A DNA stretch of 48,795 nt from Methylobacterium oxalidis. GTDB lineage: Bacteria; Pseudomonadota; Alphaproteobacteria; Rhizobiales; Beijerinckiaceae. Numbering within the stretch: the first letter of the stretch is position 1; every line of letters starts with the position of its first letter. A program made the position numbers and the translations under genes. Location of the stretch: contig NZ_BJZU01000100.1 in assembly GCF_007992195.1 (NCBI RefSeq), positions 1 through 48,795 on the forward strand, read 5' to 3'. The notes under the pieces are model-generated. The model made no database searches. It was not told the origin of the DNA and saw nothing but the letters and a program-made list of their open reading frames with translations. Of the stretch, positions 25,960 through 33,225 are shown piece by piece.

Positions 25960-27063
25960 ATGCCCCGCGATCCCGTCCGCGTCGGCATCGTCGGTGTCGG
26001 CAACTGCGCCTCCTCCTTCGTGCAGGGCCTGCACCACTACCGGGCCGCCGGCCCGGAGGAGGCCGTGCCGGGCCTGACGATGCCGGATCTCGGCGGGTAC
26101 CGGGTGGGCGACGTCACGGTGGTGTCGGCCTTCGACGTCTCGGCCGCCAAGGTCGGGCAGGATCTGGCACGGGCGATCCTCGCGGCGCCGAACAACACGC
26201 ACCGCTTCGCCGAGGTGCCGGAGACCGGCGTCATCGTCCGGCGCGGGCCGACGCTGGACGGAATCGGGCGCTACCTCGGCGACGTCATCGCGGAATCGCC
26301 CGAGCCGGTCGCGGACGTGGCGGCGGAACTGGAGCGCACGCGCACCCAGGTCCTCGTCTCGTACCTGCCGGTGGGCTCTCAACGCGCGAGCGAGTTCTAC
26401 GCGCGCTGCGCCCTCGATGCGGGCTGCGCCTTCGTCAACTGCATTCCCGTCTTCATCGGCTCGGACGAGGCGTGGCGGCGCCGCTTCGAGGAGCGGCGGC
26501 TGCCGCTCGTCGGCGACGATATCAAGAGCCAGGTCGGTGCCACCATCGTGCACCGCGTCCTCGCCAACCTCCTGCGCGAGCGCGGCGTGAAGCTGGAGCG
26601 GACCTACCAGCTCAATTTCGGCGGCAATTCCGACTTCCTCAACATGCTGGAGCGCGAGCGGCTGGAATCCAAGAAGCTCTCGAAGACCCGCGCGGTCACG
26701 AGCCAGCTCGAGACGCCGCTGGCGCCGGGCGACATCCATGTCGGCCCGAGCGACCACGTCCCGTGGCTGACGGACCGGAAATGGGCGCATATCCGCCTGG
26801 AGGCGACCGGCTTCGGCGGCGTGCCGCTGAACCTCGAACTGAAGCTCGAAGTCTGGGACTCGCCGAACTCGGCCGGCATCGTCATCGACGCCGTGCGCTG
26901 CGCGCGCCTCGCCCTCGACCGTGGCATCGGGGGCGCCCTCGTCGGCCCGTCGAGCTGGTTCATGAAGTCGCCCCCCGTCCAGTTCACGGACGCGGAGGCG
27001 CACCGGCGGATGCTCGCCTTCGTCGCGGGCGAGGCGGACGGGCGCGCCGGAACCGGCGCATGA
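25960..27063 (+). CDS. myo-Inositol-phosphate synthase, actinobacterial type (cassette gene 9)
   Basis: 367 residues. GIVGVGNCASS binds NAD; VGDDIKSQVGATIVHRVL, QLNFGGNSDFLNMLE and ERLESKKLSKT are hallmarks of Ino1, which converts glucose 6-phosphate to inositol 3-phosphate (L-myo-inositol 1-phosphate). The length equals that of mycobacterial Ino1 and is far below the about 530 residues of eukaryotic enzymes. Catalytic lysines are present. Its presence inside a glycosyltransferase operon suggests inositol is part of the product, as in phosphatidylinositol or a glycosyl-inositol. The gap to the previous gene is 2 nt. Confidence 0.9.
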   Translation: MPRDPVRVGIVGVGNCASSFVQGLHHYRAAGPEEAVPGLTMPDLGGYRVGDVTVVSAFDVSAAKVGQDLARAILAAPNNTHRFAEVPETGVIVRRGPTLDGIGRYLGDVIAESPEPVADVAAELERTRTQVLVSYLPVGSQRASEFYARCALDAGCAFVNCIPVFIGSDEAWRRRFEERRLPLVGDDIKSQVGATIVHRVLANLLRERGVKLERTYQLNFGGNSDFLNMLERERLESKKLSKTRAVTSQLETPLAPGDIHVGPSDHVPWLTDRKWAHIRLEATGFGGVPLNLELKLEVWDSPNSAGIVIDAVRCARLALDRGIGGALVGPSSWFMKSPPVQFTDAEAHRRMLAFVAGEADGRAGTGA

Positions 27064-27653
27064 GGCGGGTGATCCTCGTGCGCCACGCGAGCCACGACCG
27101 GCTCGGGCGCATCCTGTGCGGGCGCATGCCCGGCGTGTCCCTGAGTGAAGAGGGACGCGCCGAGGCCGGCGCGCTCGCCCGGCTCCTCGCGGCCTGCGGC
27201 GCGGGGCGCCTGCTCGCGAGCCCGCTGGCGCGCGCGCAGGAGACCGCCGCAACGATCGCCGAGAACCTGAATTTGAGCATCGAGACCGCGGCGGAGCTCG
27301 ACGAGATCGATTTCGGCGCCTGGACGGGCCGCGCCTTCCAAGACCTCGCGGACGATCCCGCCTGGATGGCCTGGAACACGGCCCGCTCGGACACCCGGCC
27401 GCCCGGCGGCGAGAGCATGGGCGAGGCTCAAGGGCGCGCCGGCGGCCTCCTCGACCGGCTGGCCGGCGAGGAGGGGCCGCCCGCGATTCTCGTCAGCCAC
27501 GGCGACGTGATCCGCGCCGCGATCCTGCGCCTTCTCGGCCTGTCGCTCGACGCCTACGACAGCCTCGTGGTCGATCCGGCGTCCCGCAGCGAGGTCGCCC
27601 TCTGGCCGGGCGGCGGCCGGCTCGTCTCCCTCAACGAGAGGTGCGCGCCATGA
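27060..27653 (+). CDS. Histidine phosphatase family protein (cassette gene 10)
   Basis: 197 residues, ATGA overlap with gene 9. The phosphohistidine motif is VRHASHD (RHA instead of the usual RHG), then GRMPGVSLSEEGRAEA, SPLARAQETA, the acid catalyst region ELDEIDFGAWTGR and SHGDVIRAAIL. It removes phosphate from a small molecule. Next to an inositol-phosphate synthase it may act as the inositol-phosphate phosphatase or on a sugar phosphate; this is inferred from position. Confidence 0.88.
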   Translation: MRRVILVRHASHDRLGRILCGRMPGVSLSEEGRAEAGALARLLAACGAGRLLASPLARAQETAATIAENLNLSIETAAELDEIDFGAWTGRAFQDLADDPAWMAWNTARSDTRPPGGESMGEAQGRAGGLLDRLAGEEGPPAILVSHGDVIRAAILRLLGLSLDAYDSLVVDPASRSEVALWPGGGRLVSLNERCAP

Positions 27654-28426
27654 GCGAGGCCGAACTCGCGGACCTGCGCCGCAGCGTCGAGGCGCTCGGG
27701 CCCTGGTTCCACAACATCGACCTCGGTGAGGGGGTCTGGACGGCGCCCGGCCACTTCCTCGGCGACTACCCGGCGGTGAAGTGGCGCCGCTTCAGCGACG
27801 CCCTGCCGGCGGACCTGACCGGCCGGAGCGTCCTCGACATCGGCTGCAACGGCGGTTTCTACGCGATCGAGATGAAGCGGCGCGGCGCCGAGCGGGTCGT
27901 CGCGCTCGATTCGGACGAGCGCTATCTCGCGCAAGGACGCTTCGCCGCCGAGCGCCTCGGCTACCGGATCGAGTTCCGCAACCTGTCGGTCTACGATGTC
28001 GGCGCGCTCGCCGAACGGTTCGACGTGGTGCTCTTCATGGGTGTGCTCTACCACCTGCGGCACCCGCTCCTCGCCCTCGACCTGATCCGCGAGCACGTGG
28101 CGGGCGATCTCCTCGTCTTCCAGTCGATGCTCCGCGGCTCGCCCGCCATCGAGCCTGTACCGGAGGATTGCGATTTCTGGGACATGGACCAGTTCGAGCG
28201 GCCCGGCTACCCGCGGCTGCACTTCGTCGAGCGCGCCTACGCGCACGACGTGACGAACTGGTGGATCCCGAACCGCGCCGGGATCGAGGCGATGCTGCGC
28301 GCGAGCGGCTTCACCATCGAGGGCCGGCCGGAATCCGAGGTCTATCTGTGCCGGTGCGCCGAGCGGCCCTACGGGGCGGAGGCGGCGTATCCGGCGCGCG
28401 GCGCGCAGGGGGGTGGGGCACGATGA
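27650..28426 (+). CDS. SAM-dependent methyltransferase, CmoB-like (cassette gene 11)
   Basis: 258 residues, ATGA overlap with gene 10. Class I methyltransferase: VLDIGCNGGFYAIEM (motif I), VVALDSDERYL (motif II) and VLFMGVLYHLRHPLLALDLI resemble the tRNA carboxymethyluridine-synthase (CmoB) family, as does NWWIPNRAGIEAMLRASGF. I recall a cassette-specific family (TIGR04290, Rta_06860). Genomic context argues for methylation or carboxymethylation of a glycan intermediate rather than of tRNA. Confidence 0.88.
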   Translation: MSEAELADLRRSVEALGPWFHNIDLGEGVWTAPGHFLGDYPAVKWRRFSDALPADLTGRSVLDIGCNGGFYAIEMKRRGAERVVALDSDERYLAQGRFAAERLGYRIEFRNLSVYDVGALAERFDVVLFMGVLYHLRHPLLALDLIREHVAGDLLVFQSMLRGSPAIEPVPEDCDFWDMDQFERPGYPRLHFVERAYAHDVTNWWIPNRAGIEAMLRASGFTIEGRPESEVYLCRCAERPYGAEAAYPARGAQGGGAR

Positions 28427-29361
28427 TCGAAGCGGTGATGCTCTGGAACGAGCCCAACAACAAGTCGCACTGGGACCCCGTGCTCGATCCCGACTGGTTC
28501 CTGTTCTCCGAGATGGTGAAGGACGCCGGTCACGCGATCCGGGCGGTCAACCCGGCACTGCCGAGGGTGCTCGGCGGGATCTCGCCGATCGACCCGCACT
28601 TCATCCGCCGCATGGAGGGCCAGGGCGTGCTGGCGGCCGTCGACGCTGTGGCGGTGCACGGCTTCCCGCTCGACTGGAACCTCTGGCCGATCCACGCATG
28701 GCCGGAAAAGATCGAGGAGATCCGTGCCGTGACCGGGCTTCCGGTCTGGGTCTCCGAGGTGGGCGTGTCGAGCTTCGGTGCCGAGGAGGTGCAGGCCTGG
28801 GGCTGCGAGCGCACGGCCGAGCTGCTGAAGGGCCGGGCGCCGCGCATCCACTGGTACAGCCTCTACGACCTGCCGCGGGAATGGGAGGCGACGACGAGAC
28901 ACAAGGAAGCCGAGGGCTCCTCCTACTACCGCCACTTCCACATGGGCCTCCTGCGCCAGGACGGCACGCCGAAGCTCGCGCTCGACGCCTTCGCCCGGCA
29001 CGCGCCGGACCTCGGGCTCTGCCAGTGGTTCCACTTCGAGGATCACCGGCTCGACGAGGCGGTCGCCTGGATGAGGCGGCTCGGCGTCACCTACCTGCGC
29101 ACCGGCCTCTCCTGGGCCGACAGCTTCCGCCCGAACGCCCTCGACTGGTTCGACCGCCAGATGGAGGCGCTGGCGGATTTCGACGTGACGGTCACCTTCT
29201 GCTTCACGCCGGAGCATCGCGGCATTGCCCCTCACCACACCAGCGCGCCGCTGGTGCGGGAGGAGTTCGCCGAGTTCTGCGCGGCGATGGTCCGCCGCTA
29301 CGCACCGGGGCAGACGGTCGCGGCCGACGCCGGCGAGATCATGCTTCAGGGAGCGCTCTGA
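28423..29361 (+). CDS. GH39-like glycosidase with apparently permuted barrel (cassette gene 12)
   Basis: 312 residues, ATGA overlap with gene 11; no signal peptide, so cytosolic. The protein opens with VMLWNEPNNKSHWD, the strand-4 acid/base motif (Glu10) that in clan GH-A enzymes comes after about 150 residues. Later strand motifs follow (VLGGISPID, VAVHGFPLDW, VWVSEVGVSSFG with nucleophile candidate Glu112, IHWYSLYDL). The C-terminal third (about 208-296) then reads like strands 1-3 (EAVAWMRRLGVTYLRTGLSW, VTVTFCFTPEHRG, FAEFCAAMVRRYAPG). The motif order thus suggests a circular permutation. It might trim or transfer a xylosyl or similar residue. Confidence 0.8.
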   Translation: MIEAVMLWNEPNNKSHWDPVLDPDWFLFSEMVKDAGHAIRAVNPALPRVLGGISPIDPHFIRRMEGQGVLAAVDAVAVHGFPLDWNLWPIHAWPEKIEEIRAVTGLPVWVSEVGVSSFGAEEVQAWGCERTAELLKGRAPRIHWYSLYDLPREWEATTRHKEAEGSSYYRHFHMGLLRQDGTPKLALDAFARHAPDLGLCQWFHFEDHRLDEAVAWMRRLGVTYLRTGLSWADSFRPNALDWFDRQMEALADFDVTVTFCFTPEHRGIAPHHTSAPLVREEFAEFCAAMVRRYAPGQTVAADAGEIMLQGAL

Positions 29362-29378
29362 GCCGGGCGGCGCCCGGC
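29362..29378. terminator. Hairpin between convergent genes
   Basis: GCCGGGC (29362-29368) and GCCCGGC (29372-29378) form a 7-bp stem with a 3-nt loop directly after the cassette's last stop codon. There is no T tract, so it may be a weak or factor-assisted terminator for either direction. Confidence 0.45.
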
Positions 29379-29412
29379 CAGCATCCCTCGATCGAAGGCC
29401 GGAGTGGCCGGC

Positions 29413-29922
29413 TTACCGGTCCGCCTTGTCGCCCGCGACGGTCAACTCGACGTAGCGGCGCGTCGTCGGGCCGACGAGCTCGCGAACCTTGCGCGCCATC
29501 GCCTCCTCCTCGCGCAGCGACTGCTGGAACCCGGTGATGCTGCCCTGTTGCCCGGCGGTCTCGCAGATGGTGAGCAGCGACTCGTAGGCGGCGATCTCGA
29601 AATTCTCGAAGGCGTGGTTGGCGTACGCGTTCTTCAGGATCTCGTCCTGGGCCGGCGTGTGGCCGAGCGCCATCATGTTCCCGACGAAGCCGAGGATGCC
29701 CTCCTTGATCGCGGACGGGCTCTCGGAGACCGCCTGCAGCGCCTCTTCCAGGCGCGCGCGCTGGCCGTGCGTCTCCTCGATGTGGCGGCGCAGGGCATCC
29801 TCCATCTCGGGGTAGCGCTGCAGGCGCTCGACCTGCCGCTCCATGATCTGCAGCGCCTGCATCTCGAGAGCGTGCGTGTTCTTCAGCGCGGTGATGTAGA
29901 TGTCGCGTGCGTCTAGAGCCAT
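29413..29922 (-). CDS. Ferritin-like DUF892 protein (YciE/YciF family)
   Basis: 169 residues forming a four-helix bundle. ALKNTHALEMQALQIMERQV and ALRRHIEETHGQRARLEEAL match the DUF892 (YciF) group of stress-induced, possibly di-iron or manganese proteins. AENFEIAAYE-like NHAFENFEIAAYESLLTICE carries further conserved Glu/His positions. The ATG at 29922 is chosen because AAGGA lies 8 nt upstream; an ATG at 29931 is too close. Divergently placed from the manganese catalase, which suggests a shared oxidative-stress response. Confidence 0.85.
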   Translation of the reverse strand: MALDARDIYITALKNTHALEMQALQIMERQVERLQRYPEMEDALRRHIEETHGQRARLEEALQAVSESPSAIKEGILGFVGNMMALGHTPAQDEILKNAYANHAFENFEIAAYESLLTICETAGQQGSITGFQQSLREEEAMARKVRELVGPTTRRYVELTVAGDKADR

Positions 29923-30303
29923 TCCAATCATCCTTGTCAGATGTCGTGGATTTCGAGAGCGCAAATCCGCACGCACCGGAAAGTTCCGTCATTGCCTGCC
30001 AAGCAGAATGGCAAAGGTATAGCTTGTCTTTTCAAAATTGATCCAGGTTAATATGCCAAACATCGAAAAAAATCCCGGAACAACGTCGGACGAGCGAGAT
30101 TTTCCCGGAGAAACCCGCGGCCGCCCGGTCGATCATCGGGGCCTTCCTCAGGTTCGGATCCACGCATGCTTCGTCACGGCACGCTTGCCCGCGGGGCCGA
30201 CGTCGCGGCGGCGGGGCTCCGGCGCGCCTGAGCGGGGCCCGAGCGGCCGAGGCGGACGGGCTCACTTGGAGCACCGGCGGGCGCATCAGCAGGAGCCGTA
30301 CCC
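29923..30303. promoter_or_regulatory. Divergent regulatory region between ferritin-like and catalase genes
   Basis: The section at about 29990-30090 is AT-richer and includes the 23-bp element at 30034-30056 that is 18/23 identical to one upstream of the twelve-gene cassette. No GGAAC-N16/17-CGTT (EcfG type) promoter could be found by eye. No gene is supported. Confidence 0.45.
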
Positions 30304-31161
30304 ATGTACTATTTCGACAAGCGCACCCAGTACCCGGTGAAGGTCGACAGCCCCGATCCGATCTACGCGCGCATGCTGCAGCAGGCTATCGGCGGCATCG
30401 AGGGCGAGATCCGCGTCTGCATGCAGTACTTCTTCCAGGCCTGGGGCGCCCGCGGCCCGACGACGAAGTACCGCGACATGATCCTCAACACGGCCACCGA
30501 GGAAATCGGCCACATCGAGATGCTGGCCACCGCCGTCGCCCTGAACCTCGAGAAGGCCCCGACGAAGGTGCAGGAGGCCGGCGCGGCCGACGCGATCGTC
30601 GGCGCCGTGATGGGCGGCGAGAACCCGCGCCACGTGGCCGAGGGCATGCTGCACAAGACGCTCCTGTCCACGGGCATGGCCGCGTTCCCCGGCAACTCGG
30701 ACGGCCTGCCCTTCGACATGAGCCACGTCTACGCGAGCGGCAATCTCGCCGCCGACATGTACTGCAACGTGGCCGCCGAGAGCACCGGCCGGGTGCTCGC
30801 GGTCCGCCTCTACAACGCGACCAACGACCCGGGCATGCGGGACATGTGGAGCTTCCTGATCGCGCGCGACACCATGCACCAGCAGCAGTGGCTCGCCGTC
30901 GTCGAGGAGCTCGGCGGCAAGGAGGGCAACCTGCCGATCCCGAACAGCTTCCCGCAGGAGAAGGAGAATCAGCAGTACAACTACGCGTTCTTCTCCACCT
31001 CGCACGACGGCTCGCCGCCGCCCGAGGGCCGCTGGACCAGCGGACCCTCCCTCGACGGCAAGGGCAACTTCAGCGTCGTCCAGAACGCGCCGATGGGCGA
31101 GGAGCCCGTGCTCGGCCCGGCGCGCCCCGACAGCGGCGCCCAGAGCCAGCAGATGGGCTGA
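30304..31161 (+). CDS. Manganese (non-haem) catalase
   Basis: 285 residues. The dimanganese ligands of the family are visible: Glu35 (GIEGEIRV), Glu66/67 and His70 (TEEIGHIEM), Glu159 (AAESTGRV) and His192 (RDTMHQQQW). It degrades hydrogen peroxide to water and oxygen. An unstructured Gly/Pro/Ser-rich C-terminal tail follows. AGGAG at 30291-30295 is the ribosome site. Close to ferritin-like, SDR and PepSY genes, a common grouping in stress islands of Rhizobiales. Confidence 0.93.
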   Translation: MYYFDKRTQYPVKVDSPDPIYARMLQQAIGGIEGEIRVCMQYFFQAWGARGPTTKYRDMILNTATEEIGHIEMLATAVALNLEKAPTKVQEAGAADAIVGAVMGGENPRHVAEGMLHKTLLSTGMAAFPGNSDGLPFDMSHVYASGNLAADMYCNVAAESTGRVLAVRLYNATNDPGMRDMWSFLIARDTMHQQQWLAVVEELGGKEGNLPIPNSFPQEKENQQYNYAFFSTSHDGSPPPEGRWTSGPSLDGKGNFSVVQNAPMGEEPVLGPARPDSGAQSQQMG

Positions 31162-31171
31162 TCCCGTCGAG

Positions 31172-31214
31172 GCCGCCGCGCCCGAGGTCCGACGGGCCTC
31201 CGCGGCGCGGCGGC
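31172..31214 (+). terminator. Long GC-rich hairpin after the catalase gene
   Basis: GCCGCCGCGCC (31172-31182) is complementary to GGCGCGGCGGC (31204-31214), and GAGG/CCTC (31184-31187 with 31197-31200) pairs inside. No T tract follows, so termination is inferred from position only. Confidence 0.5.
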
Positions 31215-31270
31215 GCTCCCCCGTCGAACACATCCGTCACGGCCCGCGGGCGACCGAAGAGGACCCTTCC

Positions 31271-32272
31271 ATGAGCGCTCACAAGCCCCTGAACCAGCAG
31301 GTGATCGTCGTCACCGGCGCCTCGAGCGGCATCGGCCTCGCCACGGCCCGGATGAGCGCCGGGCGCGGCGCCCGCGTCGTGCTCGCCGCCCGCAACGGCG
31401 AGGCGCTCGACGCGGTGAGGGCCGAGATCGAGCGGGGCGGCGGCGTGGCCGAGCCCGTCGTGGCCGACGTGAGCGACCGTGCCCAGGTGCAGGCGGTCGC
31501 CGACCGGGCGATCCAGCGCTTCGGCCGGATCGACACCTGGGTGAACAATGCCGGGCTGTCGATCTTCGGCCGCCTGGAGGAGGTCGACGACGCCGACAGC
31601 CGGCGCCTGTTCGACACGAACTTCTGGGGCGTCGTCCAGGGCTCGCTCGTGGCGCTGCCGCACCTCAAGCAGAGCGGCGGGGTTCTGATCAACCTCGGCA
31701 GCGTCGCCTCCGACATCGCCTTCCCGCTCCAGGGCATGTACTGCGCGACCAAGCACGCCATCAAAGGCTTCACGGACGCGCTGCGCATGGAGCTGGAGGA
31801 GGAGGGCGCGCCCGTCTCCGTGACCCTCATCAAGCCGGCGGCGATCGACACCCCCTTCGCGGAGAACGCCAGGAACTACACCGACCGCCAGCCGAAGCTG
31901 CCGCCCCCGGTCTACCGGACGGAGGAGGTGGCGGAGGCGATCGTCCACGCCGCGACGCACCCGCAGCGCGACATCTACGTCGGCGGCGGCGGGCGCCTGA
32001 TGAGCGCGGCCCAGAGCATCGCGCCGCGCACCTTCGACCGGATCGGGCGCACCATGGTCGGCCAGCAGCTGCGCGACGAGCCGGCCCGCGAGCGCGACGG
32101 CACCCTGTACCGGGCGGGACACGGCGGGCGCACCAGCGGCGACCACCCCGGCTACGTCATGCGCCGCAGCCTCTATACCCGCAGCGTCCTTCACCCGGTG
32201 ACGGCGGCGGCCGTGGTGGCGGGGCTCGGCCTCGCCGCGACCGGACTGATGGGCGGCCGCCGCCGGCGTTGA
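31271..32272 (+). CDS. SDR family oxidoreductase with C-terminal membrane tail
   Basis: 333 residues. Classical SDR: TGASSGIGLA (NAD(P) binding), NNAGLSIFG, catalytic YCATK (Tyr/Lys) after a Ser, and KPAAIDTPF. The C-terminal 90 residues extend beyond a classical SDR and end in a hydrophobic segment (TAAAVVAGLGLAATGLMG) plus Arg tail, so it may be membrane-attached. The substrate is unknown. GGACC/GAGG precede the ATG. It follows the catalase by 109 nt with a hairpin between. Confidence 0.9.
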   Translation: MSAHKPLNQQVIVVTGASSGIGLATARMSAGRGARVVLAARNGEALDAVRAEIERGGGVAEPVVADVSDRAQVQAVADRAIQRFGRIDTWVNNAGLSIFGRLEEVDDADSRRLFDTNFWGVVQGSLVALPHLKQSGGVLINLGSVASDIAFPLQGMYCATKHAIKGFTDALRMELEEEGAPVSVTLIKPAAIDTPFAENARNYTDRQPKLPPPVYRTEEVAEAIVHAATHPQRDIYVGGGGRLMSAAQSIAPRTFDRIGRTMVGQQLRDEPARERDGTLYRAGHGGRTSGDHPGYVMRRSLYTRSVLHPVTAAAVVAGLGLAATGLMGGRRRR

Positions 32273-32442
32273 GGCGCGGTCGGGGCTGAGCGGAGACCGA
32301 CGCGCGGGATCGTGCGGCTCAGGAATGAAGACCTGGGCCGCCCCGGTCCGGCGCCGCACCGTCGTGCCCAGACGTGCCGCAACCAAGGCGAGCGGACGGG
32401 CGTTCCTGAGGGCAGAAACAAATCCTCTCAAGGACGCACGCC

Positions 32443-33012
32443 ATGCTCACACGTCTCGCCACCGCCGCCGGTCTCCTGGCCCTCTCGACCGGCCTCGCCC
32501 TCGCCCAGGCGCCCGCCGCCACGGGCACCACGCCGCCCGCCAGCCAGGCGAGCAGCGACATGAAGGAGTGGCAGGTCGCCAAGACCGCGAAGGTCGGGCT
32601 CGCCCAGGCCCTCGCCACGGCCGAGAGCCAGGGCGACAAGGGCCGTGCCATCGACGCCGACTTCGAGAAGGCGGACGGCAAGAACCCGGCCCACTACAGC
32701 ATCAAGGTCGTCTATCCGGACGGCAAGCTCGTCGAGTACGGCATCAACGCCGATACCGGCGAGGTCTACAAGAACGAGAACCAGCCGATCGAGCGCTACT
32801 TCACGCGGCTGAAGACCGCCGACTTCCAGAACGCCAAGACCTCGCTGAAGGACGCGCTGGCCATCGCAGAGCAGAAGGCGGGCGGCGGCAAGGCCTACGA
32901 GGCCGAGGTCGAGCGGGACGGCAACTCGGTCCAGTACGAGATCTCGGTGGCGCTCAACGACCGCTCGCAGGAGGTCAAGGTCGGCCCCGACGGCAAGGTC
33001 GTGGGCGACTGA
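32443..33012 (+). CDS. Periplasmic PepSY-domain protein
   Basis: 189 residues. Signal peptide MLTRLATAAGLLALSTGLALA, then two PepSY-like repeats: GLAQALATAESQGDKGRAID with VYPDGKLVEYGINADTGEV, and SLKDALAIAEQKAGGGKAYE with ISVALNDRSQEVKVGPDGKV. PepSY proteins are thought to inhibit peptidases or tune envelope processes; the exact role is unknown. A strong 12-bp hairpin follows the stop. Confidence 0.88.
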   Translation: MLTRLATAAGLLALSTGLALAQAPAATGTTPPASQASSDMKEWQVAKTAKVGLAQALATAESQGDKGRAIDADFEKADGKNPAHYSIKVVYPDGKLVEYGINADTGEVYKNENQPIERYFTRLKTADFQNAKTSLKDALAIAEQKAGGGKAYEAEVERDGNSVQYEISVALNDRSQEVKVGPDGKVVGD

Positions 33013-33032
33013 TCCCGAGGCTCCATAACGCG

Positions 33033-33059
33033 CCCGCCATCGGCCGTGCCGGTGGCGGG
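33033..33059 (+). terminator. 12-bp hairpin after the PepSY gene
   Basis: The stem CCCGCCATCGGC/GCCGGTGGCGGG (one T-G wobble) closes a CGT loop. There is no T tract. The position 21 nt after a stop codon favours a terminator. Confidence 0.55.
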
Positions 33060-33068
33060 TGTCAGAAA

Positions 33069-33191
33069 TTATCAACTTTCGCTAGTATCACCCGACCCTT
33101 TCCGGTGCGGCCCGGTCGGCAGCACCGCGAATCGCTGCTGCCACGCTCGGCGTGCGGCCGAGGTTGATAACCGCGCATACCACCTATGGTA
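33069..33191. promoter_or_regulatory. Inverted repeats upstream of the Crp/Fnr gene
   Basis: TTATCAAC at 33069-33076 is exactly complementary to GTTGATAA at 33163-33170, and a short palindrome TACCA-N4-TGGTA lies at 33178-33191, 35 nt before the Crp/Fnr start. These could be operator sites, including for autoregulation; no experiment or comparison is available here. Confidence 0.3.
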
Positions 33192-33225
33192 GCGTGGCTA
33201 TTGTTGCCGCGAAGGATGCCAAGCT

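Noticed and set aside
29940..30110. EcfG (general stress sigma) promoter GGAAC-N16/17-CGTT near the catalase and ferritin-like genes
   Set aside because: GGAAC occurs on both strands, but no CGTT-like -10 lies at the right spacing.
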